From Thermococcus argininiproducens (GTDB lineage Archaea > Methanobacteriota_B > Thermococci > Thermococcales > Thermococcaceae), in contig NZ_CP080572.1 in NCBI RefSeq assembly GCF_023746595.1, positions 1,534,530 to 1,598,529 on the forward strand: a DNA stretch of 64,000 nt. Reading direction: 5' to 3'. The position numbers were made by a program, and so were the translations under genes. The notes beneath the pieces were generated by a model that saw only the letters and a program-made list of their open reading frames with translations, had not been told where the DNA came from and made no database searches. Positions 53,518-62,802 of the stretch are shown here, one piece after another. Every line of letters starts with the position of its first letter. The stretch's first letter is position 1.

Positions 53518-54705
53518 ATGAAATCAAGGCTTTACTACCTCTTCATTTTCACAACAGTGATAAGAATCATAGGCGATGCTATAGAAGGAGTGGCTTTGCC
53601 GTGGCATCTCCTCAACGAGACCAGCTCGCTTCTTAGCGTGGCGGGCTACTCTTTAGCTTCCATGCTCCCCTGGGTCATAGCACCACCCTTAATGGGCCGC
53701 TTTCTTGATAAGACTGAGAAAAAAGTTAGGCTCGCTTTTCTTGCATTGCTTATTCAGTCTTTCTTTGCTCTAACAATAATAAAGTTCGCTTCAAATATTT
53801 GGGCCTTTTATATTTTAATTTCACTGATCTCGGCTCTTGATGTTCTTCATAGATACTTCGGATTTATGCTTATAGCTTCCATGACTCTTGAGGAGTCTGA
53901 GCTTCAAAAGCTCAATGCAAAAGTGCAAACCGTTGGAGAGGTAACTTCCCTTCTTATGTTCCCCGTTGTGGGTTATCTTGCTTACCTCTTTGGGATTAAG
54001 CTTATGCTTTTGGATGCACTTTTTCTCTTAATTGGGGCTCTGCTTCTCATTCCATATGTCAACGTTCCAGTGAGGCGAGAAGAGACAATTGGAGAGGGAA
54101 GTAAATCAACTCAACCTAAAATTTCCCACAGAATCGTTTTTGTAGGGATTGTTTTAGTCCTGGTTTTCAACTTTGCAGTGGCTCCAGCAAGGATTTTCGT
54201 TTTTAATGCTCTCAAAAACTTTAACAAAGGGGAATTTGTTTACGGTCTGCTCAACTCAGTTGGGACTCTAGGAAGCCTGGCTGGTGCTGCGGGAATAACC
54301 ATCTTTGCCTACAAGCATAAAATTGGAATCTCAAAACCCCTTCTCATTGGAATGTTGCTTGAAAGCCTAGCGGTTCTGCTTTTAGGTTTGCCTTCGTTGG
54401 TTCTGCTCTTTGTTGGAATGTTGCTCTTGAACCTTGGAAGACAAATTCTAAACATTTCCTTTGACAGTCTGTTTCAGAGGATAATCCCACTTGAAAAGCT
54501 CGGCACTTACAAAGGAATTTTTGATTCATTGGCTACCCTTATAATCCCACTATCACAGCTGACTTTTGCATGGCTGATTGAGCATGAGATTGGTGTTTTA
54601 GCGCTGGCTGCTGGGGTGTTTGGACTTGGTGTTTTGAGTACAATGGGCTTTTTCATCTTGATATATAGCACCAAAAAGATGGGTTTCACAAAAGAGAAAG
54701 CGTGA
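53518..54705 (+). CDS. MFS transporter
   Basis: 395 residues with about 12 hydrophobic helices. The MFS signature after helix 2 is PPLMGRFLDKTEKKVRLAFL (the G-x-x-x-D-[KR] loop). It has a basic C-terminal tail (STKKMGFTKEKA). The family includes drug and small-molecule exporters; specificity unknown. A TATA box and GGTGAGAGG lie upstream, so it is probably transcribed alone. Confidence 0.82.
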   Translation: MKSRLYYLFIFTTVIRIIGDAIEGVALPWHLLNETSSLLSVAGYSLASMLPWVIAPPLMGRFLDKTEKKVRLAFLALLIQSFFALTIIKFASNIWAFYILISLISALDVLHRYFGFMLIASMTLEESELQKLNAKVQTVGEVTSLLMFPVVGYLAYLFGIKLMLLDALFLLIGALLLIPYVNVPVRREETIGEGSKSTQPKISHRIVFVGIVLVLVFNFAVAPARIFVFNALKNFNKGEFVYGLLNSVGTLGSLAGAAGITIFAYKHKIGISKPLLIGMLLESLAVLLLGLPSLVLLFVGMLLLNLGRQILNISFDSLFQRIIPLEKLGTYKGIFDSLATLIIPLSQLTFAWLIEHEIGVLALAAGVFGLGVLSTMGFFILIYSTKKMGFTKEKA

Positions 54706-54726
54706 GCAGAACATTAAAATAGTGGT

Positions 54727-55155
54727 TCAAGTGAAAACCTTTTCCATCCACTCAGCTTTACCGATTTTCTTAAATCCTTTTTCCTCTAAAATCTTCCAAT
54801 CGTTCATCCAGACCTAGAGAAATAATCTTTTTCCGATTTTTCTGGCAAGGCACTCAGCAACTTTCACAATTCTTCTGTTGAGGCTCTTCCCATAGACAAC
54901 GGTATTTACACAGCTTCCTTCATCAGCAAGAAGTATTGTATCCACCTCTACATCCTTCTCGCACCCAAAGAACATGAATGTGAGCTTTCCCATTGAATGG
55001 CAAAAGTTCAATCTCCCCTTTATCCTCGTAAAGAAATATGTCCTCACCAGAGTTCCTGATGGCTTTTAGGTAAACTTCAAAGTTTTCCCATGGAGGTTCT
55101 CCAGCCTGTATTTTTTCAAACTATTCTCATCTTCAATTCTTGCTCTCCTTATCAT
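54727..55155 (-). pseudogene. decayed GNAT acetyltransferase
   Basis: Minus-strand remnants appear in three frames. First MIRRARIEDENSLKK at 55155, then after an A6 run the -1 frame QAGEPPWENFEVYLKAIRNS and IELLPFNGKAHIHVLWVREG, then a shifted segment VDTILLADEGSCVNTVVYGK, and the last KILEEKGFKKIGKAEWMEKV, typical of a GNAT C-terminus. At least two frameshifts and an internal stop are needed to join them. A C-terminal reading frame of 77 codons survives at 54814-55047 but is unlikely to be functional. Confidence 0.75.
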
Positions 55156-55234
55156 CAAAAAAGCTTAAATCCAACACCTTAAAAATATTTTTAGCAAGAA
55201 GAAACGAATTAAAAGCAAATAAAGCATGTTAAGA

Positions 55235-55525
55235 TTACTCCTCCAGAAACTTCTGCACCTTTTCAACCTTCTCTTCTATGCTGTTGATTTTCCTTTCAAT
55301 CTCCTCAAGCCTTGAATTCAGCGACGAGATTTCACTTGAAAGCTTCAGCTCTTCCCGGTCATAGAGGGAATAGCCCACGGAAAATGATGCCCCAATAGCC
55401 ATAAGGTACAGTAACAGTGCAATTCCCAGGTTTAGATAACTGGTTCCGCCCTTCAGGATTATCACCGCAGATATCACAGTGGCAGCCAACCAGCTTGCTA
55501 AAATAACAACATCTTTGGTTCTCAT
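55235..55525 (-). CDS. two-helix membrane protein with coiled-coil tail
   Basis: 96 residues. Two helices (about 5-25 and 30-50) are followed by a long coiled coil with heptad Leu/Ile (SSEISSLNSRLEEIERKINS). No family recognised. It overlaps the ArsR-type regulator gene by 4 nt (ATGA), so the pair is translationally coupled and may form a regulated membrane sensor unit (inference). Confidence 0.65.
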   Translation of the reverse strand: MRTKDVVILASWLAATVISAVIILKGGTSYLNLGIALLLYLMAIGASFSVGYSLYDREELKLSSEISSLNSRLEEIERKINSIEEKVEKVQKFLEE

Positions 55526-55830
55526 TCCACCACCTCCTTCAAGATATCAGGTGAGAGATGGAGGTCGAAAGGTACAAGCTCATAAAATCTCAGAGCTTTT
55601 CCCCTTTCCTCATCAAGCACAACCTTGCTCTTGACGATTCCTGCCGCTTTGAGCTTTTTGAGGTGAACTTTTGCAAGAGCTCTATTTATCTCAAGAGCAT
55701 TAGCTATCTCATTTAAGTACATGGCCCTATTTTCTCTGGCAAGGAGGCTAACTATCCTCAGTCGCAAGGGGTGTCCTAGTGCGTCAAGTTTCTTGGCAAG
55801 TCTTTCAATATCTTGAGCCACTGTTATCAC
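55522..55830 (-). CDS. ArsR-family winged-helix regulator
   Basis: 102 residues. The winged helix has ALGHPLRLRIVSLLARE (about 17-33), recognition-helix region LNEIANALEINRALAKVHLK, and wing KSKVVLDEERGKALRFYELV. The start is GTG (55830), with the palindrome at 55829-55858 overlapping the promoter, so autoregulation is likely. It is coupled to the two-helix membrane protein. No metal-binding Cys seen. Confidence 0.82.
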   Translation of the reverse strand: MITVAQDIERLAKKLDALGHPLRLRIVSLLARENRAMYLNEIANALEINRALAKVHLKKLKAAGIVKSKVVLDEERGKALRFYELVPFDLHLSPDILKEVVE

Positions 55831-55858
55831 TTAATAACATGTAATCAAATTATTACTT
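55829..55858. promoter_or_regulatory. imperfect palindrome, putative operator
   Basis: The half sites CTTAATAA and TTATTACTTAA flank an AT-rich centre (dyad TAATAA...TTATTA) at the start of the ArsR-type regulator gene. It covers the likely TATA region, so it is a plausible self-regulatory operator. Confidence 0.4.
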
Positions 55859-56051
55859 AAATTTTTTGGTGACTGAACAAGTGGGAGTCTCCACCCCTTA
55901 AAATCCCAAGGCCCTAACTATCACTTAGTGGCCCATGACATATTTATTCTAGCAATATGTAAACTAAAAGAACACTAAATTGTCAATTCTGATTATTTTT
56001 GAGCACTAATTAGTTCTACTTTGACCATGCTACTATCAATTGGTGAGGACA
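55859..56051. other. intergenic region with possible decayed hairpin
   Basis: About 190 nt with no long ORF. On the minus strand a GGGATTTTAAGGGG stem region is followed by TGGAGAC (about 55885-55905), resembling the omega-RNA-like hairpins elsewhere but too weak to call. A TATA-like run precedes the small ORF at 56052. Confidence 0.35.
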
Positions 56052-56165
56052 ATGTTTGATTGTGAGTGTTGGAAGTTTTGGAAAAAAGTGAGTCGAGATG
56101 ATCCGAGGATAGTAAAAGCATGGGCAATTAAAGACGCGATAGATTTTAGAACTAGGATTATTTAA
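56052..56165 (+). CDS. 37-residue possible small protein
   Basis: Reads MFDCECWKFWKKVSRDDPRI, then VKAWAIKDAIDFRTRII. A strong GGTGAGG site lies seven nt upstream and the Cys-x-Cys, Trp-rich N-terminus looks non-random. It could be a real small protein or the start of a decayed gene. No family recognised. Confidence 0.4.
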   Translation: MFDCECWKFWKKVSRDDPRIVKAWAIKDAIDFRTRII

Positions 56166-56181
56166 AGGCTTTTTTAATTTT

Positions 56182-56874
56182 TTATACTCCTATTTCTCTA
56201 GATAAGAACCTTCTCTGAACCTTTTCACTCCTCAGCTCTCTAAGTGTTTCCGTGGCAATGTATCTTGCACTTTTTGTTCCCAATTTTTTAATTTCCTCAG
56301 CCAGTCCAATGGCTTTTTTGTTCAAATACAAGTTCCTCTTTCCAATTTGTCTCAACACCCAGCTTACAGCTTTCTTGACATAGTTTCTCTCGTCCTTAGC
56401 ACCCTCGAAGATGTAGGGGAAGAACTTCTCAAACTTTTCATCACTTGCCTTTTTGTCGCTAATAGCTAATTTTGCCATTAAAGCAAAGCCTGCCCTCCGC
56501 ACAAACTCCTCTTCTCTTTGACTCCACTCAATGGCCTTTTTATATGCAAATTTCGTTCTCCAAAAAAGGTTCATAACACATTGGTCACACAAGTCCCAGT
56601 TGTCAAAGTCCTTGACCCAGTACTCCATTAAGTCTTCATCAACTTTCTCGGGCTCAGCAATCATGCTCGCCAAAATTCGCGCTTCGTGGATGTTGGATTC
56701 CCACAGCTTCAAGGCAAGCTCATGGTCTGTGCCAATTTTCCTTGCCAGCTCTCTCAGCTTTGGCTTAGGGACCCCTAAAATTTTGGAGGAAGAGGTTATG
56801 CCAAATCTCTTCATGCCTTCAACATTTCTTTTATCTCCTAAAGATGCCAAAATATCCAGGATATCCTCTATCAT
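56182..56874 (-). CDS. DNA alkylation repair (AlkD-like) HEAT-repeat protein
   Basis: 230 residues, helical. HEAT-like repeats appear as SKILGVPKPKLRELARKIG, HEARILASMIAEPEKVDEDL and NYVKKAVSWVLRQIGKRN. The layout matches COG4912/AlkD, which excises alkylated bases; key residues include the WDLCDQCVMNLFWRT stretch, typical of the family. The ATG at 56874 is chosen over Met at 56880. Activity not proven. Confidence 0.83.
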   Translation of the reverse strand: MIEDILDILASLGDKRNVEGMKRFGITSSSKILGVPKPKLRELARKIGTDHELALKLWESNIHEARILASMIAEPEKVDEDLMEYWVKDFDNWDLCDQCVMNLFWRTKFAYKKAIEWSQREEEFVRRAGFALMAKLAISDKKASDEKFEKFFPYIFEGAKDERNYVKKAVSWVLRQIGKRNLYLNKKAIGLAEEIKKLGTKSARYIATETLRELRSEKVQRRFLSREIGV

Positions 56875-56905
56875 TATCATACCCCGTCGTAGAGTCCTGC
56901 CAAAA

Positions 56906-56917
56906 GTATTTAAATTT
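56906..56917 (+). promoter_or_regulatory. TATA box of the MFS gene at 56946
   Basis: AGTATTTAAATT lies about 30-40 nt ahead of the ATG at 56946, with GGTG in between. Confidence 0.5.
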
Positions 56918-56945
56918 CACGATAAATCTCAAGAAGGTGCTTCCA

Positions 56946-58109
56946 ATGCGCTGGAGTGAAATCCCCCGCGATGCTAAAGCCTACATGCTATACCATACAA
57001 TCATAGCTCCACAGCTCATAGTTTGGACACTTTTACCTCTCTACATGATGTACTCCGGTTACTCGGTTCTTGAGGTTGGAGCCTTCTTTACAATCGTTAA
57101 TATCATCGCTATTCCGCTCACCTATCTCCTTGGCAGGGCCTTCAACCACTGGGACATAAAGAAGGGACTCATCGTCATAGATGCTCTAGATGGCATAGCT
57201 TACCTTCTGTATGGTTTCTCAAAAGGAGTTATAGCACCGTTCATGCTCTTTGCTGGCAGAACGTTTGAAAAGCTCTCCACGGTTCTTTACCCCCTTTATC
57301 GGGCCTACGAGCAGATAATCTATCCTCAAGATAAGTACGAGGAGATATTCGCGTGGCACTTGCGCCTACCTGAAATAAGCAGGCTTATAACATTTCCAAT
57401 CCTAGGATACATCTTCGGTTATGTCTGGAATACTGCTGATCATTATAGGCTTGCCTTTCTTTTCTTCGGCCTGCTCTCAATTCCCACAATAGCCTACATC
57501 TGGCTCTTTCTTCCTTCGGTTAGAAAAGAGGAAAGAATAACTCCCGAAGAGTTCACGTTCAAAGTAAGTGAGTTTAAGCTTCTGTTAATCTTTGAAACAC
57601 TACTAACCCTAGCATGGGCACTTGCTCCAGAGATAGTTTTAATTAACTACGTTGTCTTTGTGCTACATAAGACCATCTTCGAGGTAACACTAATAGCCCT
57701 CGCAACAAGTTTAGCCTCGATCATCGCCACCTATGTTAGTGAGAGGATTCCAAAAGAGAAGGGATTTCAAGTCATTGGTTTTGGGATGTTCCTTAGTGCA
57801 GTTTATGCCCTCGTCATGACGCTCTCGCCACCCTTCTGGTTAGCATTGTTGGTTTATGCCATTGGGGACTTTGGAGATATTCTTTGGTTCCCCTTTTATC
57901 GCTCCTGGATGTTCAAACTCATTCCCAAGGAAAGGGCCAGTGAGTTCCATGCGGCGATAACGAGCTATCGCAGACTGATTGGGCTTTTTACACCTTTTAT
58001 TGCTGGAGCACTAGCATCTTTACACGCGACCTTACCCTACACAGCAAGTCTTGTGCTTTTCATAGTAACTGGCTTGATATTCATCAGGCTCAGCAGGCCC
58101 AAGGCTTAA
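56946..58109 (+). CDS. MFS transporter
   Basis: 387 residues, about 12 helices. Motif after helix 2 is NHWDIKKGLIVIDAL. Start at 56946 (MRWSEIPRDAKAYML) is chosen because GGTG precedes it and the TATA box lies upstream; longer versions begin inside the divergent alkylation-repair gene. It is not close to the MFS protein at 53518. Substrate unknown. Its 3' end overlaps the convergent membrane protein by 20 nt. Confidence 0.8.
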   Translation: MRWSEIPRDAKAYMLYHTIIAPQLIVWTLLPLYMMYSGYSVLEVGAFFTIVNIIAIPLTYLLGRAFNHWDIKKGLIVIDALDGIAYLLYGFSKGVIAPFMLFAGRTFEKLSTVLYPLYRAYEQIIYPQDKYEEIFAWHLRLPEISRLITFPILGYIFGYVWNTADHYRLAFLFFGLLSIPTIAYIWLFLPSVRKEERITPEEFTFKVSEFKLLLIFETLLTLAWALAPEIVLINYVVFVLHKTIFEVTLIALATSLASIIATYVSERIPKEKGFQVIGFGMFLSAVYALVMTLSPPFWLALLVYAIGDFGDILWFPFYRSWMFKLIPKERASEFHAAITSYRRLIGLFTPFIAGALASLHATLPYTASLVLFIVTGLIFIRLSRPKA

Positions 58110-58560
58110 TCATCAATACATACGCTATGAAAAACCAGGTGATAATAACAGGAACCAAGTCAAAAAGTTGTTTTTCATAATGCCTCCGCTGGAGAAGAAA
58201 GCTAAGGCCTGTGGAAAGTGCAAGAGTATAAAGGATCATAAGTTCGCTACCACCTGAAAGTTCGGTGCAAATACTTGGAGGTAGAACAATAAGCCCAAAG
58301 AGAAGATGTGACTTTGCATGTTCTCTCGGAATCTCATAACGTTCGACCAAAAAGTAGCCGATCATGAGAGGAAGAATCAAAATTGCCAACGCAAATATCC
58401 ATGTGGGTGTTATACAATAAAACTCAACACAGGGATCTTTACCAATTTTCTTTGTCGTCATGTAGAGATCTACTATTTTCCAGTTGCCAATACCAAGGTA
58501 AGCCTCTACAATGAATATAAAAAGGGAATAGGGTATCATGAGAAGTTTCTTTTTATTCAA
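58090..58560 (-). CDS. membrane protein of unknown function
   Basis: 156 residues with about four helices (8-25, 50-70, 80-100, 118-140). One soluble loop holds a Cys pair (KDPCVEFYCITPTW). No family recognised. The ATG is at 58560. The upstream 60 nt before nadM contain the solitary hairpin relic at 58620-58649. Confidence 0.6.
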   Translation of the reverse strand: MNKKKLLMIPYSLFIFIVEAYLGIGNWKIVDLYMTTKKIGKDPCVEFYCITPTWIFALAILILPLMIGYFLVERYEIPREHAKSHLLFGLIVLPPSICTELSGGSELMILYTLALSTGLSFLLQRRHYEKQLFDLVPVIITWFFIAYVLMIKPWAC

Positions 58561-58619
58561 GATGACCCCCTCAACACCAGATGTTGCCTCTAATGGGATT
58601 ACATTTTTCTTTTGAAAGT

Positions 58620-58649
58620 CTCGCCGTTCACGGCGGGGAGGAGGTTAGC
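58620..58649 (+). repeat. IS605-type right-end/omega-RNA hairpin relic (copy C)
   Basis: CGCCG-TTCA-CGGCG is a perfect hairpin followed by GGGAGGAGGTTAGC, nearly identical to the tail of copy A. It ends exactly where the nadM stop codon begins. No longer element or transposase is present, so only the end survives. Confidence 0.6.
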
Positions 58650-59210
58650 TCAAAACTCAGGGATCCTAATAGGGGCTTGAAGTTCTTTTTCATTCTTTTC
58701 TAAATCTGTAGCCAGCATTCTTATTCTCTCAACACCCTTTATCTCTTTAATATACTTCACAACACTCTTTGGTACTAGTTCCTCCCATGGCTCCCCTTCT
58801 ATCATTCTTCTCCTTATTTCAGTGGCTGAAAGAATGTCTTTTCTAAATATTGGTTGAACCACAACTTTGTATCCTCTTTCTCTAAACAGCTGTGCCACGA
58901 GAGAATTCCCCGTAAAGACAACATCAAATTTTGGCACCATAGCCTCAACATATGGAGCCCAGATTGAATTAAAGTTTATATCCGGTAAAGCAACAAGAAA
59001 GTACTTTCCTCTTGGGATGTTCTTTTCGTCCAGAGCCCTTATGAGCATTTCCATTCTTTCACTTGCTGTAAATGGATTCTTCAAAGTGTGGCTTACTTGG
59101 GCACTTCCGATACCAATTATAACCTCTTCTACTTGTCCAAAGACATATTCCAACGCTTTGAGATGGCCATTATGGACGGGTTGAAATCTACCAACAAAAA
59201 GACCCCTCAT
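58650..59210 (-). CDS. nadM: nicotinamide-nucleotide adenylyltransferase
   Basis: Archaeal NMN adenylyltransferase, making NAD from NMN and ATP. The 186 residues begin MRGLFVGRFQPVHNGHLKAL with the nucleotidyl-transferase HxGH motif (HNGH), and the late ISSTR-like motif is SATEIRRRMIEGEPW. The TGA stop lies directly against a convergent hairpin relic. GGAGGG precedes the ATG. The SAM hydrolase gene ends 2 nt upstream of the ATG, so the two may be co-transcribed. Confidence 0.95.
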   Translation of the reverse strand: MRGLFVGRFQPVHNGHLKALEYVFGQVEEVIIGIGSAQVSHTLKNPFTASERMEMLIRALDEKNIPRGKYFLVALPDINFNSIWAPYVEAMVPKFDVVFTGNSLVAQLFRERGYKVVVQPIFRKDILSATEIRRRMIEGEPWEELVPKSVVKYIKEIKGVERIRMLATDLEKNEKELQAPIRIPEF

Positions 59211-59212
59211 TT

Positions 59213-59998
<786 letters not shown>

Positions 59999-60044
59999 CT
60001 AAAGATTATTAAGGTTCATCCTTAAAAGAACTTTGGGGAGAAAC

Positions 60045-61655
60045 ATGAGTTATCTAAAGCTTATCCCACTTATCATCATCTTTTTGGTAATCTTTTCCGG
60101 GTGTTTGGTTAAAGAACCAGCTAAAGTTGACATAACAGTAGACAAAAGTGTTGTGAAAGAGGGGGATGTTTTTCATTTAATTGTAAGGATTAACAATACA
60201 GGAAAGGTTGCGATAACTGGAGTAAACCTATACCTGAGCAATCCTGGGTTTAAAATCCTTCAAGCTCCAAAGTTTAATACTCCCTTAAAGGTTGGAGAAA
60301 GTAGAGAGTTCATTTGGATAATAAAAGCTCCCGAAAATCCAAGTAGATATATTCTTAAAGCATCCGTTGAAGTAATCGACGAACTGCAAAGAACATGGGG
60401 TGGATTTTACAAAGAATTTATCATGAACATAGTTGAAAAAGAGAGTGAGATACCACTATTAGGAATCTTAAATACTGCGATAGTTTCTCCCACAGAAGTT
60501 GAAGGAGGTAAAGAGTTTCAGCTTGAAATACTATTTGAAAACCTCGGAAATGCCCCAGTGACAATCAAAGAAATAACCTTTGACCTTTTAGAAGGGATGG
60601 AAATCGTGAAAAGTTCTGATATCCCTGAGAATATACCACCCGGAGAACAACTTAAAGTAATATACATGCTCAAAACCCCCTACATGCCTAAAACAGGGTA
60701 TATAACCATTTCTATAACGTATAATGAGGGTAATCAGGAAAAAAGAGAATTCAAAAATAGATTCTTAAAAATAGTTTGGACACCTTGGAAGTATGATAAA
60801 GAGACGCTTAAACGTGCATACGGAGAAGAATATTACTGGATTGAACTCCAATATCTTGTTGATGGCTATTGGAAAGAGAAGTTTAATTCCTCCTCAGTTG
60901 TAGAGATGGAGATTTTAAGAAACATCGCTTTACCCACTGTAGAAGGAGCTAAGTCAGAAATAGAGGCTGCTCAAAAAGTATACAACTTAATAACAGCCAA
61001 ATATTCCTTAGGAAACCAGACTACCTCACTAAACCCTAGTGTTATTCTTTCCAAGAAAGAAATAAGCCATGAAGAAGCCACAGTACTATTTACAGGAATC
61101 TTAAGAGCCCTTAACATTCCCGCTAGGGTTGTTTCACTGTATAATGGAAGTGATTGTACAGAGAATCCAATATCTGAGTTTTACTCAGGAGGAAAATGGC
61201 ATGTTATTGACTTTAAAAGAGGATTCTTCGGAAGCAGAGAAGAGTATCTAGCAACTCCTTACTTCCCAAAAATCTATCAGATGCTAACTCAAGGACCTTA
61301 TAACCTAGTGGCTCACGCCCCCGAAGAAATGAAAGGTCATGAGCATATAGACCTAACTCCAGAATATCTTGCTAATATTGAGAATGATTTAAGGGAAATA
61401 GTAAATAATAAACTCTCGCCATTATTAAGACCAAGACTCCCAATGGTACTTGTTGATATGAACAAAAACGAGCGTATATTCACACTTTTCCTCTTTGCCT
61501 CAGCCCCTGAAAAAGAATTAAATCTTATCTTTCAAAAAACCACCCCTAAGAATCTTGCTAAAAACATAGACGCACTTTATAAGTTTTATAAAGATAAACC
61601 ATGGCCAGAAGACTTTAAAGAATATTGGGACATCCTAAAGGAGGTGTACAAATGA
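60045..61655 (+). CDS. lipoprotein with transglutaminase-like domain
   Basis: 536 residues. The lipobox is VIFSGC (Cys21). Two Ig-like beta domains (about 30-240) precede a transglutaminase-like domain (about 300-400). That domain has the strand [20 protein letters not shown] and the [10 protein letters not shown] stretch with the His/Asp of the triad. The position where the catalytic Cys is expected reads His in [11 protein letters not shown], so it is probably inactive (by eye alignment). ATG at 60045, with GGGGAG upstream. Its last 4 nt overlap trm56. Confidence 0.8.
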   Translation: MSYLKLIPLIIIFLVIFSGCLVKEPAKVDITVDKSVVKEGDVFHLIVRINNTGKVAITGVNLYLSNPGFKILQAPKFNTPLKVGESREFIWIIKAPENPSRYILKASVEVIDELQRTWGGFYKEFIMNIVEKESEIPLLGILNTAIVSPTEVEGGKEFQLEILFENLGNAPVTIKEITFDLLEGMEIVKSSDIPENIPPGEQLKVIYMLKTPYMPKTGYITISITYNEGNQEKREFKNRFLKIVWTPWKYDKETLKRAYGEEYYWIELQYLVDGYWKEKFNSSSVVEMEILRNIALPTVEGAKSEIEAAQKVYNLITAKYSLGNQTTSLNPSVILSKKEISHEEATVLFTGILRALNIPARVVSLYNGSDCTENPISEFYSGGKWHVIDFKRGFFGSREEYLATPYFPKIYQMLTQGPYNLVAHAPEEMKGHEHIDLTPEYLANIENDLREIVNNKLSPLLRPRLPMVLVDMNKNERIFTLFLFASAPEKELNLIFQKTTPKNLAKNIDALYKFYKDKPWPEDFKEYWDILKEVYK

Positions 61656-62194
61656 TAGCAATTCTTAGACTTGGACACAGACCAGAACGAGACAAAAGAA
61701 TGACAACTCACGTAGCCCTAACTGCAAGAGCTTTCGGAGCAGATAAGGTAATAATAGCTGCGGAGAAAGATGAACATGTTTACGAAAGTGTTGTGGATGT
61801 TACAAAAAGATGGGGAGGCCCATTTGAAATTGAGTTTGATCCACAGTGGAGACGACTTCTACGAGAATGGAAAGGAAAAATAGTCCACCTGACTATGTAT
61901 GGAATCCATATAGATGATGCACTCCCAAGAATAAAGGAAGATTTGAAGAAAGGAGAAAACGTATTAATCGTAGTAGGAGCTGAGAAAGTTCCTAGAGAGG
62001 TTTATGAAATAGCCCATTATAACGTTGCCGTTGGGAATCAACCACACAGCGAAGTTGCAGCATTAGCAGTATTTTTAGACAGATTACTTGAAGGAAAAGG
62101 TCTAAGAAAGAATTTCGAAGATGCTAAAGTCAAGATAATCCCTCAAGAGAGAGGAAAAAGAGTAATCTCTCTGGGAGGAGATGAACAATGTTAA
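61652..62194 (+). CDS. trm56: tRNA (cytidine(56)-2'-O)-methyltransferase
   Basis: About 180 residues of the SPOUT-type archaeal enzyme that modifies C56 in the T loop. [20 protein letters not shown] is the characteristic N-terminus, then [20 protein letters not shown] and [20 protein letters not shown], with [20 protein letters not shown] near the end where SAM binds. The ATG overlaps the stop of the lipoprotein gene (GGAGGTG upstream). Confidence 0.95.
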   Translation: MIAILRLGHRPERDKRMTTHVALTARAFGADKVIIAAEKDEHVYESVVDVTKRWGGPFEIEFDPQWRRLLREWKGKIVHLTMYGIHIDDALPRIKEDLKKGENVLIVVGAEKVPREVYEIAHYNVAVGNQPHSEVAALAVFLDRLLEGKGLRKNFEDAKVKIIPQERGKRVISLGGDEQC

Positions 62195-62748
62195 ATAAAT
62201 ACCGGTCTAGCATTAAAGACTACTTAGAAATTATCGTAAAGCCATTGGTAAAACTCGGACTCACTCCAAACCAACTTACATTTATTGGACTCGCTATTTC
62301 CCTTTTAGGTGCTTACTTTTTTGCTCAAGGTTTCCAAAGAAACGCTGCTATTATACTACTACTTGGATCTCTTATAGACGCTTTAGATGGAACATTAGCA
62401 AGATTGACAGGAAAAACCTCTCGTTTTGGCGCATTTCTAGATTCAACATTTGATAGGCTAAGCGATGCTGCAGTTTTATTTGGAATTGGTTATGGGAACT
62501 TGGTCGAATGGGAGGTTATAGTTATTGCATTAATTGGATCTTACTTAGTAAGCTACGAGAGATGTAGAGCAGAATTAGCTGGAAGTGGTAGCCTTGCTGT
62601 TGGAATAGCAGAGCGGGCTGAGAGACTGCTTATACTAATCATCACGGCCTTATTCAATAGAGTAGATATAGGAGTGTACACAGTGGCGATTTTAGCCTGG
62701 ATAACTGTCTTTCAACGGCTGTGGGAGGCCAAGAAAAGGTTAAGCTAA
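62188..62748 (+). CDS. CDP-alcohol phosphatidyltransferase (archaetidylinositol phosphate synthase)
   Basis: 186 residues, about six helices. The family motif is seen as [20 protein letters not shown] followed by [10 protein letters not shown], with the four essential Asp and the Gly of D-x2-D-G-x2-A-R-x8-G-x3-D-x3-D. Archaeal members join CDP-archaeol to inositol phosphate for membrane lipids. The ATG overlaps trm56 by 7 nt. The same operon as trm56 and the lipoprotein. Confidence 0.88.
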   Translation: MLNKYRSSIKDYLEIIVKPLVKLGLTPNQLTFIGLAISLLGAYFFAQGFQRNAAIILLLGSLIDALDGTLARLTGKTSRFGAFLDSTFDRLSDAAVLFGIGYGNLVEWEVIVIALIGSYLVSYERCRAELAGSGSLAVGIAERAERLLILIITALFNRVDIGVYTVAILAWITVFQRLWEAKKRLS

Positions 62749-62802
62749 AGAGAAAACGGGATGATGAAAATTTCGCTAGCGGATTTGTGAAGATCCCTGC
62801 CG

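Noticed and set aside
55878-55912. Sixth omega-RNA-like hairpin (GGGATTTTAAGGGG)
   Set aside because: The GGAGGAG tail is missing and the stem is weak.
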